Below are positions 54,955-63,644 of a stretch of 64,000 nucleotides of DNA, piece after piece. Origin of the DNA: an uncultured Altererythrobacter sp. (GTDB taxonomy: Bacteria; Pseudomonadota; Alphaproteobacteria; Sphingomonadales; Sphingomonadaceae); assembly GCA_947492235.1 (NCBI GenBank), contig CANLLZ010000002.1, positions 1 to 64,000 on the forward strand. Reading direction: 5' to 3'. Positions within the stretch are counted from its first letter, which is position 1; the number at the start of each line of letters is the position of its first letter. A program made the translations under genes and the position numbers. Below the pieces are notes generated by a model. It searched no databases. It saw only the letters and a list, made by a program, of their open reading frames with translations, and had not been told where the DNA came from.

Positions 54955-56451
54955 ATGCGCCAGATCGACCATTTCATTTCCGGTGGGTCGCCCGCCCCCA
55001 CAGGCCGGACCCACAAGATTTGGAACCCGTCCACCGGCGAAATCCAGGCCGAAGTCGTGCTGGGCAACGCCGCCACTCTGGAAGCCGCAGTGGCCAAGGC
55101 CAAGGAAGTGCAACCCGCATGGGCCGCGACCAATCCGCAGAAGCGCGCCCGCGTGATGTTCGAATTCAAGGCCCTGGTCGAAGCGAACAAGCAGGAGCTG
55201 GCCGAGCTGCTTTCGAGCGAACACGGCAAGGTCGTGGAAGACGCGCATGGCGACGTTCAGCGCGGGCTGGAAGTGATCGAATTTGCCTGCGGTATCCCTC
55301 AGGCGCTGAAGGGCGAATATTCGCAAGGCGCAGGCCCCGGTATCGATGTCTATTCCATGCGCCAGCCACTGGGCATCGGGGCGGGCATCACGCCGTTCAA
55401 CTTCCCCGCCATGATCCCGATGTGGATGTTCGGCATGGCAATCGCAGCGGGCAATGCGTTTATTCTCAAACCCTCCGAGCGCGATCCCAGCGTGCCGGTG
55501 CGACTGGCGGAACTGTTCCTGGAAGCGGGCGCGCCCGAGGGACTGTTGCAGGTGGTGCACGGTGACAAGGAAATGGTCGATGCGATCCTCGACCATCCCG
55601 ATATTCCGGCCATCAGCTTCGTCGGATCGTCCGATATCGCGCAATATATCTACCAGCGCGGCGCGGCCAATGCGAAGCGGGTGCAGGCCTTTGGCGGGGC
55701 GAAGAACCACGGTATCGTGATGCCCGACGCCGATCTCGATCAGGTCGTAAACGATCTGGCGGGGGCTGCCTTCGGTTCCGCTGGCGAGCGCTGCATGGCG
55801 CTGCCTGTGGTGGTGCCGGTGGGCGAAGACACGGCGGACAAGCTGCGCGAGAAACTGATTCCGGCGATCAACGCCTTGCGGGTCGGTGTCTCCAACGATC
55901 CCGACGCACATTACGGCCCCGTGGTAACGCCAGAGCACAAGGCCCGCGTCGAAGGCTGGATCGACACCGCCGAAAAGGAAGGCGCCGAAGTCGTCATCGA
56001 TGGCCGCGGGTTCAACCTGCAGGGGCATGAGGACGGCTTCTTCGTCGGCCCCACCCTGCTCGACCGCGTGACCACCGACATGGAAAGCTACAAGGAAGAG
56101 ATTTTCGGCCCCGTCCTGCAGATCGTGCGCGCGAAGGACTTCGAGGACGCGGTCCGCCTGCCGAGCGAGCATCAATACGGCAATGGCGTCGCCATCTTCA
56201 CCCGCAACGGCCACGCGGCCCGCGAATTCGCATCCCGCGTGAATGTCGGCATGGTCGGCATCAACGTGCCGATCCCCGTGCCGGTCAGCTATCACAGCTT
56301 CGGCGGGTGGAAACGCAGCGGCTTTGGCGACATCGACCAATATGGCATGGAAGGCCTGAAATTCTGGACGAAGGCCAAGAAGATCACCCAGCGCTGGCCC
56401 GACGGCAATGAAGACCTGGGCAACGCCTTCATCATTCCGACGATGGGGTGA
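54955..56451 (+). CDS. mmsA: CoA-acylating methylmalonate-semialdehyde dehydrogenase
   Basis: This 498-residue enzyme oxidises methylmalonate semialdehyde to propionyl-CoA at the end of valine breakdown. Aldehyde dehydrogenase motifs are present: ITPFNFPAMIPMWMFGMAI, FVGSSDIAQYIY, GGAKNHGIVMPDADL and the catalytic Cys in FGSAGERCMALPVV. The start at 54955 has AGGAG 8 nt upstream; a longer frame to 54781 would run into the tRNA end. It heads the valine operon. Confidence 0.95.
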   Translation: MRQIDHFISGGSPAPTGRTHKIWNPSTGEIQAEVVLGNAATLEAAVAKAKEVQPAWAATNPQKRARVMFEFKALVEANKQELAELLSSEHGKVVEDAHGDVQRGLEVIEFACGIPQALKGEYSQGAGPGIDVYSMRQPLGIGAGITPFNFPAMIPMWMFGMAIAAGNAFILKPSERDPSVPVRLAELFLEAGAPEGLLQVVHGDKEMVDAILDHPDIPAISFVGSSDIAQYIYQRGAANAKRVQAFGGAKNHGIVMPDADLDQVVNDLAGAAFGSAGERCMALPVVVPVGEDTADKLREKLIPAINALRVGVSNDPDAHYGPVVTPEHKARVEGWIDTAEKEGAEVVIDGRGFNLQGHEDGFFVGPTLLDRVTTDMESYKEEIFGPVLQIVRAKDFEDAVRLPSEHQYGNGVAIFTRNGHAAREFASRVNVGMVGINVPIPVPVSYHSFGGWKRSGFGDIDQYGMEGLKFWTKAKKITQRWPDGNEDLGNAFIIPTMG

Positions 56452-57023
56452 TGGCGATGCGGATCACTATTGCTCTTGCCGCCGCCCTGGCCCTTTCAGC
56501 CTGCGAAGAAGCCGGCGCTCCCGATACCTCGCCCGAGCCTGCCGAAACCATGATGCCGGTGGAGCCCGATGGCGGCATTGGCGATGGTGCCGAGCCTTTG
56601 CCCGATGCGTCTGGCGACACGGAAGCTTCACCAGCAGACGATGCCGAAATCACCGGCCCAGACGAAGGCCTGCTGGAAGAAGACGCTCGCAAGGATGCGG
56701 CCGCGCGCGGGATTGGGCCCAACACCATCCCGGCCGATTATCACGGTGTGTGGGACTATGTGGAGGGCAGCTGCGCTCCTGAATCCGACCTTCGTGTCGC
56801 GATCAAGGGCGACTCGATCACATTCTACGAATCCGTCGGCAAAGTGACTGCGGTGGAGAACCGTCCCAATGGCGACCGTATTGTCACACTCGCCATGTCC
56901 GGCGAGGGCGAGACATGGGAAGAGACGCTGAAACTGGAAATGGACTCCACCGCCATGCGCATGGTCATCAGCGACCCAGCTGGCGCGCCGGAACCAACCG
57001 ACGCGCGCAAACGCTGTGAGTGA
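56451..57023 (+). CDS. Predicted lipoprotein of unknown function
   Basis: This protein of about 190 residues has a lipoprotein signal MAMRITIALAAALALSACEE with lipobox LSAC. A Pro/Glu/Asp-rich linker (about 20-75) precedes a small globular domain starting IPADYHGVWDYVEGSC. A second Cys pair (GSCAPE and KRCE) may form a disulfide. Its start overlaps the mmsA stop (TGATG), so it is co-translated with catabolic enzymes although it is an envelope protein. I cannot name a family. Confidence 0.8.
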   Translation: MAMRITIALAAALALSACEEAGAPDTSPEPAETMMPVEPDGGIGDGAEPLPDASGDTEASPADDAEITGPDEGLLEEDARKDAAARGIGPNTIPADYHGVWDYVEGSCAPESDLRVAIKGDSITFYESVGKVTAVENRPNGDRIVTLAMSGEGETWEETLKLEMDSTAMRMVISDPAGAPEPTDARKRCE

Positions 57024-57080
57024 AACTGGCGGCCAAGATAACTATCGAAACGCGCCGCCAGCACGGCTAGGGATCATGCC

Positions 57081-58226
57081 ATGACAGGACAGTTTCAACT
57101 CACCGAAGATCAGCTTGCGATCCAGGACATGGCGCAGCGCTTCACCGCCGACAATATCACCCCCCATGCGGGCGAGTGGGACGAAAAGCACCATTTCCCG
57201 CGCGATGTGATCCAGTCCACCGCAGAACTGGGCTTTGGCGCGATCTATGTGTCGGAAGAATCCGGCGGCATCGGGCTGGGACGGCTGGAGGCGGCGCTGA
57301 TCATGGAGGCCATGGCCTATGGCTGCCCCACAACCAGCGCGTTCATCTCCATCCACAATATGGCTGCATGGATGGTCGACACGTTTGGCAGTCGGGACGT
57401 GAAGGATCGCTACCTCCCCGACCTGATATCAATGGAGAAGATCGCCAGCTATTGCCTGACCGAACCTGGCAGCGGATCGGATGCAGCGGGCCTGAAAGCC
57501 AGCGCGGAGCTGGAAGGCGACCACTATGTGCTGAACGGCACCAAGCAGTTCATCAGCGGCGGCGGCGTCAACGATGTCTACGTCACCATGGTCCGCACCA
57601 GCGATCACAAGACCAAGGGCATCACCTGCCTCGTCATCGACAAGGACACACCCGGCGTCAGCTTCGGCGCGCCGGAGAAGAAGCTGGGCTGGAACGCCAG
57701 CCCCACCGCGCAGGTGATTTTCGAAGATGCCCGCGTGCCTGTCGCCAACCGTGTCGGTGACGAGGGCGAAGGCTTCCGCTTTGCCATGATGGGTCTGGAT
57801 GGGGGCCGCCTGAATATCGGCGCATGCTCGCTGGGCGGCGCTCAACGTTGCTTGGACGAGGCAGTTGCCTACACCAAGGACCGCAAGCAATTCGACACAG
57901 CCATTGCCGATTTCCAGAACACCCAGTTCATGCTGGCCGACATGGCCACCGATTTGGAGAGCGCCCGCGCGCTGTTGTATCTCGCGGCAGCCAAAGTGAC
58001 CGACAACGCGCCCGACAAATCCCGCTTCTCCGCCATGGCGAAGCGACTGGCGACGGACAATGGCAGCAAGGTCGTGAACGACGCACTGCAACTGTTCGGC
58101 GGCTACGGCTACCTCAAGGACTACCCGATTGAACGGTTCTGGCGCGATCTGCGCGTCCACTCGATCCTCGAAGGCACCAATCAGGTCATGCGCATGATCG
58201 TTGGCCGCGACCTCTTGCGCCAGTGA
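57081..58226 (+). CDS. Acyl-CoA dehydrogenase (isobutyryl-CoA dehydrogenase-like)
   Basis: This 381-residue flavoenzyme has the ACAD signatures YCLTEPGSGSDAAGLK and QLFGGYGYLKDYPIERFWRD, and the catalytic Glu in SILEGTNQVMRMIVGR. Position in an operon with mmsA, hydroxyisobutyryl-CoA hydrolase and mmsB indicates isobutyryl-CoA to methacrylyl-CoA in valine catabolism (ACAD8 type). The length is normal. It overlaps or nearly abuts the next gene. Confidence 0.92.
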   Translation: MTGQFQLTEDQLAIQDMAQRFTADNITPHAGEWDEKHHFPRDVIQSTAELGFGAIYVSEESGGIGLGRLEAALIMEAMAYGCPTTSAFISIHNMAAWMVDTFGSRDVKDRYLPDLISMEKIASYCLTEPGSGSDAAGLKASAELEGDHYVLNGTKQFISGGGVNDVYVTMVRTSDHKTKGITCLVIDKDTPGVSFGAPEKKLGWNASPTAQVIFEDARVPVANRVGDEGEGFRFAMMGLDGGRLNIGACSLGGAQRCLDEAVAYTKDRKQFDTAIADFQNTQFMLADMATDLESARALLYLAAAKVTDNAPDKSRFSAMAKRLATDNGSKVVNDALQLFGGYGYLKDYPIERFWRDLRVHSILEGTNQVMRMIVGRDLLRQ

Positions 58227-58237
58227 AGGCCCCCAAA

Positions 58238-59296
58238 ATGACCGACCAAGTAAACATCCACAAACATGGCCGCGTCGGCCATATCAGCCTCAACCGGCCC
58301 AAGGCGCTACACGCGCTGACGCTGGAGATGTGCCACGCGATGAGCGCCGCACTCACGGAATGGGCGGACGATGACGAGGTGGAAGCCATCATCCTCGACC
58401 ATGCAGAGGGCCGCGGTTTTTGTGCGGGCGGCGACATTGCCTTCCTGCGCAATTCGGCGCTGAACGATGGCGGCGTATCGGGGCGCAAGTTTTTCCATGA
58501 CGAGTATCAGCTCAACCACCAGATGATGACCTATGGAAAGCCCATCGTGGCCTTCATGGACGGCATCACCATGGGCGGCGGCGTGGGCATTGCCCTGCCC
58601 GCCAAATTCCGCGTCGCGACCGAAAACACGCGCTTCGCCATGCCGGAAACGGGCATCGGCCTGTTCCCCGATGTGGGCGGCGGCTGGCACCTTTCGCGCC
58701 TTGGCGGGCGGCTGGGCCAGTTTCTCGCCCTCACCGGCGCGCGGCTGGACGGGTCCGAGTGCCTGTGGGCCGGTATCGCCACGCATTACGTGCCCAGCGA
58801 CCTACTGGCCGATCTGAAGGCGCGCATCATCGAGAAGCCCGACCGGATTGGCGGCATCCTGTCAGAGCCGGTGGGCACTCCGCCCAAGGCGCGGATCGAG
58901 GACAATGCCGATCTCATTCGCAAACACTTCGCCTCCGACAGCTACGAGGACATCCTCGCCAGTTTGGAAGCAGCGCATGAAGAGGGCGATGTCTGGGCCA
59001 CGAAGGAACGCGACACGCTGGGCACCAAAAGCCCGCAGACCTGCAAGGTGGCGCTGCGCCAGCTAAAGGAAAGCGCCGGGCTGGACAGCTTCGCCGACAA
59101 CATGGTCATGGAATACCGCATCGCCAGCCGCGTGCTGGTGCGCCCCGATTTCGCTGAGGGCGTGCGCGCGGTGATCACCGACAAGACCAACGATCCGAAA
59201 TGGGATCCCCCCACCCCGCAGGATGTGAGCGAGGAGCTGATCGACAGCATCTTTGCACCGCTGCCCGAAGGGGAGGAGTGGGTGCCGCTGAAGTAA
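58238..59296 (+). CDS. 3-hydroxyisobutyryl-CoA hydrolase (enoyl-CoA hydratase family)
   Basis: This protein of about 352 residues has crotonase-fold motifs GRGFCAGGDIAFLRN (oxyanion Gly), FMDGITMGGGVGIALPAKFRV and the catalytic PETGIGLFPDVGGG. The long C-terminal part is typical of HIBYL-CoA hydrolases rather than hydratases. It releases 3-hydroxyisobutyrate for MmsB. The start at 58238 has GAAGG 9 nt upstream; a GTG at 58223 overlapping the previous stop is an alternative. Confidence 0.9.
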   Translation: MTDQVNIHKHGRVGHISLNRPKALHALTLEMCHAMSAALTEWADDDEVEAIILDHAEGRGFCAGGDIAFLRNSALNDGGVSGRKFFHDEYQLNHQMMTYGKPIVAFMDGITMGGGVGIALPAKFRVATENTRFAMPETGIGLFPDVGGGWHLSRLGGRLGQFLALTGARLDGSECLWAGIATHYVPSDLLADLKARIIEKPDRIGGILSEPVGTPPKARIEDNADLIRKHFASDSYEDILASLEAAHEEGDVWATKERDTLGTKSPQTCKVALRQLKESAGLDSFADNMVMEYRIASRVLVRPDFAEGVRAVITDKTNDPKWDPPTPQDVSEELIDSIFAPLPEGEEWVPLK

Positions 59297-59297
59297 T

Positions 59298-59378
59298 CGT
59301 CATCCCAGCGGAGGCTGGGATCTCTGTCCGCCTGGTCGGACGTGATTTAACACGATCCCAGCGTTCGCTGGGATGACG
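59298..59378. repeat. Dispersed inverted-repeat element inside the valine operon
   Basis: cgtcatcccagcg (59298-59310) and cgctgggatgacg (59366-59378) are perfect 13-bp inverted ends, and each end is itself a small palindrome (cccagcg-gaggctggg; cccagcgttcgctggg). The layout is that of a non-autonomous extragenic repeat. It lies between two co-directional genes and would fold in the mRNA. Confidence 0.75.
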
Positions 59379-59387
59379 GAGAGAAGA

Positions 59388-60170
59388 ATGAGCTACGAAA
59401 CCATCCTGAGCGAAACCGACGGCGCAGTCACCGTCATCACGATCAACCGCCCCAAGGCGCTGAACGCGCTCTCCAGCGTAGTGCTGGCCGAACTGATCGA
59501 TGCCTTCGCCGCCTATCAGGCCGATGACAGCCAGCTCTGCGCGATCCTGACCGGCAGCGGGGACAAAGCCTTTGCCGCTGGCGCCGACATCAAGGAAATG
59601 TCCGACAAGCAGGCTGCCGATTTCTTCCTCGAGGATTTCTTCGGCGACTGGACGGCCAAGATCGTGAAGACCACCCGCAAGCCGTGGATCGCGGCGGTCA
59701 ATGGCTTTGCCCTTGGCGGCGGGTGCGAGCTGGCGATGATGGCTGACTTCATCATCGCGTCAGACAATGCCAAGTTTGGCCAGCCCGAAATCAAGCTGGG
59801 CGTGGCCCCCGGCATGGGCGGCAGCCAGCGCCTCACCCGCGCCATCGGCAAGTCCAAGAGCATGGAGATGTGCCTGACCGGCCGGATGATGGACGCCGAG
59901 GAAGCCGAGCGCAGCAATCTTGTCGCCCGCGTCGTGCCCCATGCCGACCTGATGGCCGAGGCGAAGAAGACCGCCGCCACCATCGCCGGAATGCCGCCCA
60001 TGGCCACCATCGCGAACAAAGAAATGGTCAACAGCGCGTTCGAAATGACGCTGGATCAAGGCCTGATCGTGGAACGCCGCATCTTCCAGATCCTCACCGC
60101 GAGCGAGGACAAGCAGGAAGGCATGGCCGCGTTTATCGAGAAGCGTGAAGGGAACTGGAAGGGGCGGTGA
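59388..60170 (+). CDS. Enoyl-CoA hydratase
   Basis: This 260-residue crotonase has the oxyanion and catalytic motifs [32 protein letters not shown] (first Glu) and [19 protein letters not shown] (second Glu). In this operon it probably hydrates methacrylyl-CoA. The start at 59388 follows GGAGAG; an ATG at 59373 lies within the repeat's edge and is less likely. Confidence 0.93.
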   Translation: MSYETILSETDGAVTVITINRPKALNALSSVVLAELIDAFAAYQADDSQLCAILTGSGDKAFAAGADIKEMSDKQAADFFLEDFFGDWTAKIVKTTRKPWIAAVNGFALGGGCELAMMADFIIASDNAKFGQPEIKLGVAPGMGGSQRLTRAIGKSKSMEMCLTGRMMDAEEAERSNLVARVVPHADLMAEAKKTAATIAGMPPMATIANKEMVNSAFEMTLDQGLIVERRIFQILTASEDKQEGMAAFIEKREGNWKGR

Positions 60171-60550
60171 TGGGCAGAATGCGGGCTGCGGAAGCACGAC
60201 GGATCATGCGCGAGACTCTGGACACCCACGGCTGCGATACAAATTACGACCCAGGAATTGCAGATGGGCCGCGAACCGAGGCTGCCGACCGGGGATGGTG
60301 GGAGAATGCGCCAAGTGCCGGAGAGTCAGTAGACTCACGTTACGTCAATGCACGATTAGATGCTTATCGTCTCATTGCCGGGGACGAGCCACTTTTTGCC
60401 AAAGGCTTACGTCTAGATCGCGGGCGCGTCTGGATGGATAGGTCGGTTATCGGCCGTTTGCTTCGAGATGGACAGCTTGAGTTTAGGGACGATGCAATTC
60501 ATCATGAGCCATATTTCATATTGACGCCGAACAAAGAGGAAAACGAATGA
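60170..60550 (+). CDS. Hypothetical protein inside the valine operon
   Basis: This 126-residue soluble protein has no signal peptide or membrane segment. Charged motifs such as EARRIMRETLDTHGCDTNYD and GLRLDRGRVWMDRSVIGRLL do not match a family I know. Its start overlaps the hydratase stop (TGATG) and its end overlaps mmsB (ATGA). Base composition is low (about 48% GC over 180 bases counted by hand) against a GC-rich setting, suggesting acquisition into an existing operon. Confidence 0.7.
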   Translation: MGRMRAAEARRIMRETLDTHGCDTNYDPGIADGPRTEAADRGWWENAPSAGESVDSRYVNARLDAYRLIAGDEPLFAKGLRLDRGRVWMDRSVIGRLLRDGQLEFRDDAIHHEPYFILTPNKEENE

Positions 60551-61419
60551 AAATCGCCTTTATCGGACTCGGCAATATGGGCGGCGGGATGGCCGCAAAC
60601 CTTGTGAAGGCGGGGCATTCGGTGCGCGCGTTCGACCTCAGCGAAGACGCCGCAGCGACCGCGCGCGGCAATGGCTGCGAGACATTCGCGAGCGCCAAGG
60701 AAGCGGTCGAGGGCGTCGATGCGGTGGTCTCCATGCTGCCTAACGGCGCGATCGTGAAGGCGGTCTATTCCGATGAAGTGATCGGCCACGCGCCCGAAGG
60801 TTCGGTGTTACTCGATTGCTCGACTATCGATGTCGCCACGGCGAAGGAGGTCATCGAGTCCGCGAGCGCCAAGGGTTACGACATGGTCGATACGCCCGTC
60901 TCCGGCGGGATCGCAGCAGCCAATGGCGGCACGCTGACCTTCATGGTCGGCGGGACGGAAAAGGCGTTTGAGCGCGCCAAGCCAATCCTTGAGGCGATGG
61001 GCAAGGCAGTGATCCACGCGGGCGATGCAGGTGCGGGGCAGACGGCCAAGATCTGCAACAATATGCTCCTCGCCATCCACATGATCGGCACCGCCGAAGC
61101 GATGAAAATGGCCGAGAAGCTAGGCCTTGATCCGCAGAAATTCTACGAAATCAGCTCGCAGTCGAGCGGCTACAACTGGTCGCTCAATGCCTACACCCCC
61201 CTACCCGGCGTCGGCGTCGATAGCCCGGCGGACAATGAGTATCAGGGCGGTTTCGCCACAGCGCTGATGCTTAAAGACTTGCGCCTCGCCATGGAGGCAG
61301 CGGAGAATTCCGACAGCGCCGTGCCCCTGGGCGCACGTGCAGCGGCGCTTTACGAAGACTTCGCCGGAGCTGGCAATGGCGGGCTGGACTTCAGCGCGAT
61401 CATCAAGACCTACACTTAA
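60547..61419 (+). CDS. mmsB: 3-hydroxyisobutyrate dehydrogenase
   Basis: This 290-residue NAD-dependent enzyme oxidises 3-hydroxyisobutyrate to methylmalonate semialdehyde, the substrate of MmsA. Motifs are the Rossmann IAFIGLGNMGGGMAANLVKAG, the substrate-binding DTPVSGGIAAANGGTLTFMV and the catalytic Lys in GQTAKICNNMLLA. The length is typical. It is the last gene of the operon. Confidence 0.95.
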   Translation: MKIAFIGLGNMGGGMAANLVKAGHSVRAFDLSEDAAATARGNGCETFASAKEAVEGVDAVVSMLPNGAIVKAVYSDEVIGHAPEGSVLLDCSTIDVATAKEVIESASAKGYDMVDTPVSGGIAAANGGTLTFMVGGTEKAFERAKPILEAMGKAVIHAGDAGAGQTAKICNNMLLAIHMIGTAEAMKMAEKLGLDPQKFYEISSQSSGYNWSLNAYTPLPGVGVDSPADNEYQGGFATALMLKDLRLAMEAAENSDSAVPLGARAAALYEDFAGAGNGGLDFSAIIKTYT

Positions 61420-61422
61420 GTT

Positions 61423-61505
61423 CGTCATTGCGAGCGAAGCGCGGCAATCCAGAGCGTAACGCGCTTGGCTCTGGATCGCCGCGGGGCTGCGCCCCTCGCG
61501 ATGAC
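61423..61505. repeat. Dispersed inverted-repeat element after mmsB
   Basis: The ends gtcattgcgag (61424-61434) and ctcgcgatgac (61495-61505) are imperfect inverted repeats; an inner pair atccagagc / gctctggat adds a second stem. It differs in core from the 59298 element but shares the GTCAT...ATGAC ends. It may also act as the operon's transcript end between convergent genes. Confidence 0.7.
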
Positions 61506-61509
61506 CATT

Positions 61510-62238
61510 CTATGCTTTGATCTCGGCCAGAACACCGTCCAGCCACTCACGCGGGGCGTGACGCCGCCCGATATCGGCGACGAATTCCTGACCGCGCGCC
61601 ACCGAGCGCAAGCGGCCACCGCGTAGCCATCGGTCCGCGCGATCGTGGTAGCTCAGGCCGCCGCGCCTCAGCCATGAAGGACGATTCCACAGGCTCGGTG
61701 GCCCCTCGGCCACGGTGAGGCGCAAGGCATCGGAAGCCCGCGTCGCCGTGCGTCCCTCGCCGATATAAATCACATCATTTTTCGCGTGCATACCCAGCGC
61801 GTGCGGATGGCCGAGAGCAGCCAGTTCCGCCTTCCGCACGTCCTCACACGCAGTCAGATCGACGATTTCCCCGATCCGCTGATAGCCAAAGATGCGGTGG
61901 TGCGGATCGCCATCGGGCGCGCGGAACAATCCAAAGAACACGAACACATCGCCGACGCCCACACCTTGATTGGCGAGATGCGTTTGCGCAGCGCCGCATT
62001 GGCCGAACAGGCACCGGCCATCCCCGGTGAACATCGGATCATGGTGGCATGCGTCCGCCGCGCCCAGCTTGCCGCGACTGGCCGCTTCTGCATGCTCCCC
62101 CAGCCCCAGATCGCCATAGGTCATCCGCGAGTGTCCTCCGCTCGGGATGGGCAGACTGACGGGCCGCCCGTCCACGATCGGCGAAGGACCGCCGCCCGCG
62201 GCGCTGTCGAAGCCTTTTCTACTGAAGATGATCCGCAT
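61510..62238 (-). CDS. Nmad3-like protein (nucleotide modification associated domain 3)
   Basis: This 242-residue protein starts MRIIFSRKGFDSAAGGGPSP and continues with PVSLPIPSGG and TYGDLGLGE, the signature stretch of the Nmad3 family. Five or more Cys/His-rich positions (ACHHDP, CLFGQCGAAQ) could bind a metal. The family was defined from phage and bacterial loci linked with modified nucleotides; its reaction is not established. The start at 62238 is preferred because homology begins there. It is divergent from the flippase. Confidence 0.8.
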   Translation of the reverse strand: MRIIFSRKGFDSAAGGGPSPIVDGRPVSLPIPSGGHSRMTYGDLGLGEHAEAASRGKLGAADACHHDPMFTGDGRCLFGQCGAAQTHLANQGVGVGDVFVFFGLFRAPDGDPHHRIFGYQRIGEIVDLTACEDVRKAELAALGHPHALGMHAKNDVIYIGEGRTATRASDALRLTVAEGPPSLWNRPSWLRRGGLSYHDRADRWLRGGRLRSVARGQEFVADIGRRHAPREWLDGVLAEIKA

Positions 62239-62347
62239 GTCTGCGCCTGTGCCCTTCCCCGGACCGTGCGACAAGTTTTGCCAATCATGCGGTCACGGTC
62301 TAAAGGCCTGCCTCCCCGCTAATTTGCGCAAGACCGGCCCGCTTCCA

Positions 62348-63640
62348 ATGCAACGCATCGTCAAGAATATGGGCTGGCTGCTCGGCGGACGCGGCATCAA
62401 TGCCGTCCTCAGCCTCGTCTATCTGGCGCTGGCGACCCGCACGCTGGGGCTGGACGGGTTCGGGCATTTCGCGATCATCGTGGCACTGGGCCAGACGGTC
62501 ACCGGCATTGCCAATTTCCAGACGTGGCAATTCGTGGTGCGGTGGGGCGCTGGCGAAGAGGGGCCGCGCGATGCGACTGGTTTCGCCATTGCGCTCGATA
62601 TCCTTTCGCTCGTCACCGGGACTCTGCTGGCGGCCATTCTGGTGGCCACCGCAACGCTCTGGCTGCCGCTGCCCGAGGATCTGCTGTGGCTCACCTTTGG
62701 CTATTGCGTCGTGTCGCTCTTTGCGTTGCGCTCAACGCCGACCGGCCTGCTGCGTCTGCGGTTCCAATATGGCCGCGCCACCGCTGCCGATGCCACGCAG
62801 CCGATCGTGCGCGCCATCGGGGCCATTCTGGCGTTCTTCTTCATGCCGACCGTGACGGGCTTCATCCTCGCCTGGGCAGCCTCCGAAGTGGTCGTGGCAG
62901 CGGCCTACTGGATCATCGCCGCGCGTTCGGAAAAGATCGACACTTCGGCCATCTCGCTACGCAAAATACCGGCAGCGCATCCAGATGCCTGGCGCTTTGT
63001 GCTCTCGACCAACTTCTCCGGCAGCCTGCTGATCGCAGGCAAGCAGGTCATGATCCTGCTGGTGGGCGCAATTGGCGGCGAGGCCTTTGCCGGCGGTTTC
63101 CGCGTCGCCAGCCAGCTGGGCCAAGCGCTGGTGCAATTGGCGCAGACGATCAGCAAGGCTGTCTATCCGGAACTGGTCCATGCGAAGGAAGACGCGGTCG
63201 CCATCGCCCGGCGGATCGCCAATGTCGCGCTGATTGGCGGGGTTCTGGCCGTGGGCGCGGCGCTGCTCTTCGGGCGCGACGTGCTGGTGCTGATAGCGGG
63301 CGAGGAATTCCGCGTGGTCTACTGGGCGATGGTCATCCTGGCGATTGGCGGCGCAGTGGAGCTGGTCGGGGCGAGTCTGGAAAGCTTGCTGGTTAGCGCC
63401 GGGCGCGCGGGCACGGCCTTCCTGTGCCGCGCCGTGCCGATGGCCATCGCGTTTGCCACACTGGATGCAGCGATGGGCTGGCAGGGGCTGAAAGGCGCAG
63501 CGCTGTGCGTGCTGGGGGCGAGCGCTCTGGCCGTGGTCGGCTTCTGGATCGCAATCCTCAGCCGCCTCGACATTACCATCAAACCGCAGCACAACGCCGA
63601 AATCCCGCAGGACCCGGCCACACACCGCCCCGCGGAATAA
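62348..63640 (+). CDS. Polysaccharide/lipooligosaccharide flippase (Wzx/MATE-like)
   Basis: This protein of about 430 residues has 12 or more hydrophobic segments and the N-terminal NMGWLLGGRGINAVLSLVYL and TRTLGLDGFGHFA typical of oligosaccharide flippases of the MOP superfamily. It probably moves lipid-linked sugars across the inner membrane. No glycosyltransferases are seen in the window. The start at 62348 is preferred since the extra upstream residues of the open frame overlap the Nmad3 gene. Confidence 0.85.
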   Translation: MQRIVKNMGWLLGGRGINAVLSLVYLALATRTLGLDGFGHFAIIVALGQTVTGIANFQTWQFVVRWGAGEEGPRDATGFAIALDILSLVTGTLLAAILVATATLWLPLPEDLLWLTFGYCVVSLFALRSTPTGLLRLRFQYGRATAADATQPIVRAIGAILAFFFMPTVTGFILAWAASEVVVAAAYWIIAARSEKIDTSAISLRKIPAAHPDAWRFVLSTNFSGSLLIAGKQVMILLVGAIGGEAFAGGFRVASQLGQALVQLAQTISKAVYPELVHAKEDAVAIARRIANVALIGGVLAVGAALLFGRDVLVLIAGEEFRVVYWAMVILAIGGAVELVGASLESLLVSAGRAGTAFLCRAVPMAIAFATLDAAMGWQGLKGAALCVLGASALAVVGFWIAILSRLDITIKPQHNAEIPQDPATHRPAE

Positions 63641-63644
63641 GCGC

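Noticed and set aside
54940-56340. 466-residue minus-strand open frame opposite mmsA
   Set aside because: mmsA has full aldehyde dehydrogenase motifs and an SD. The antisense frame has none.
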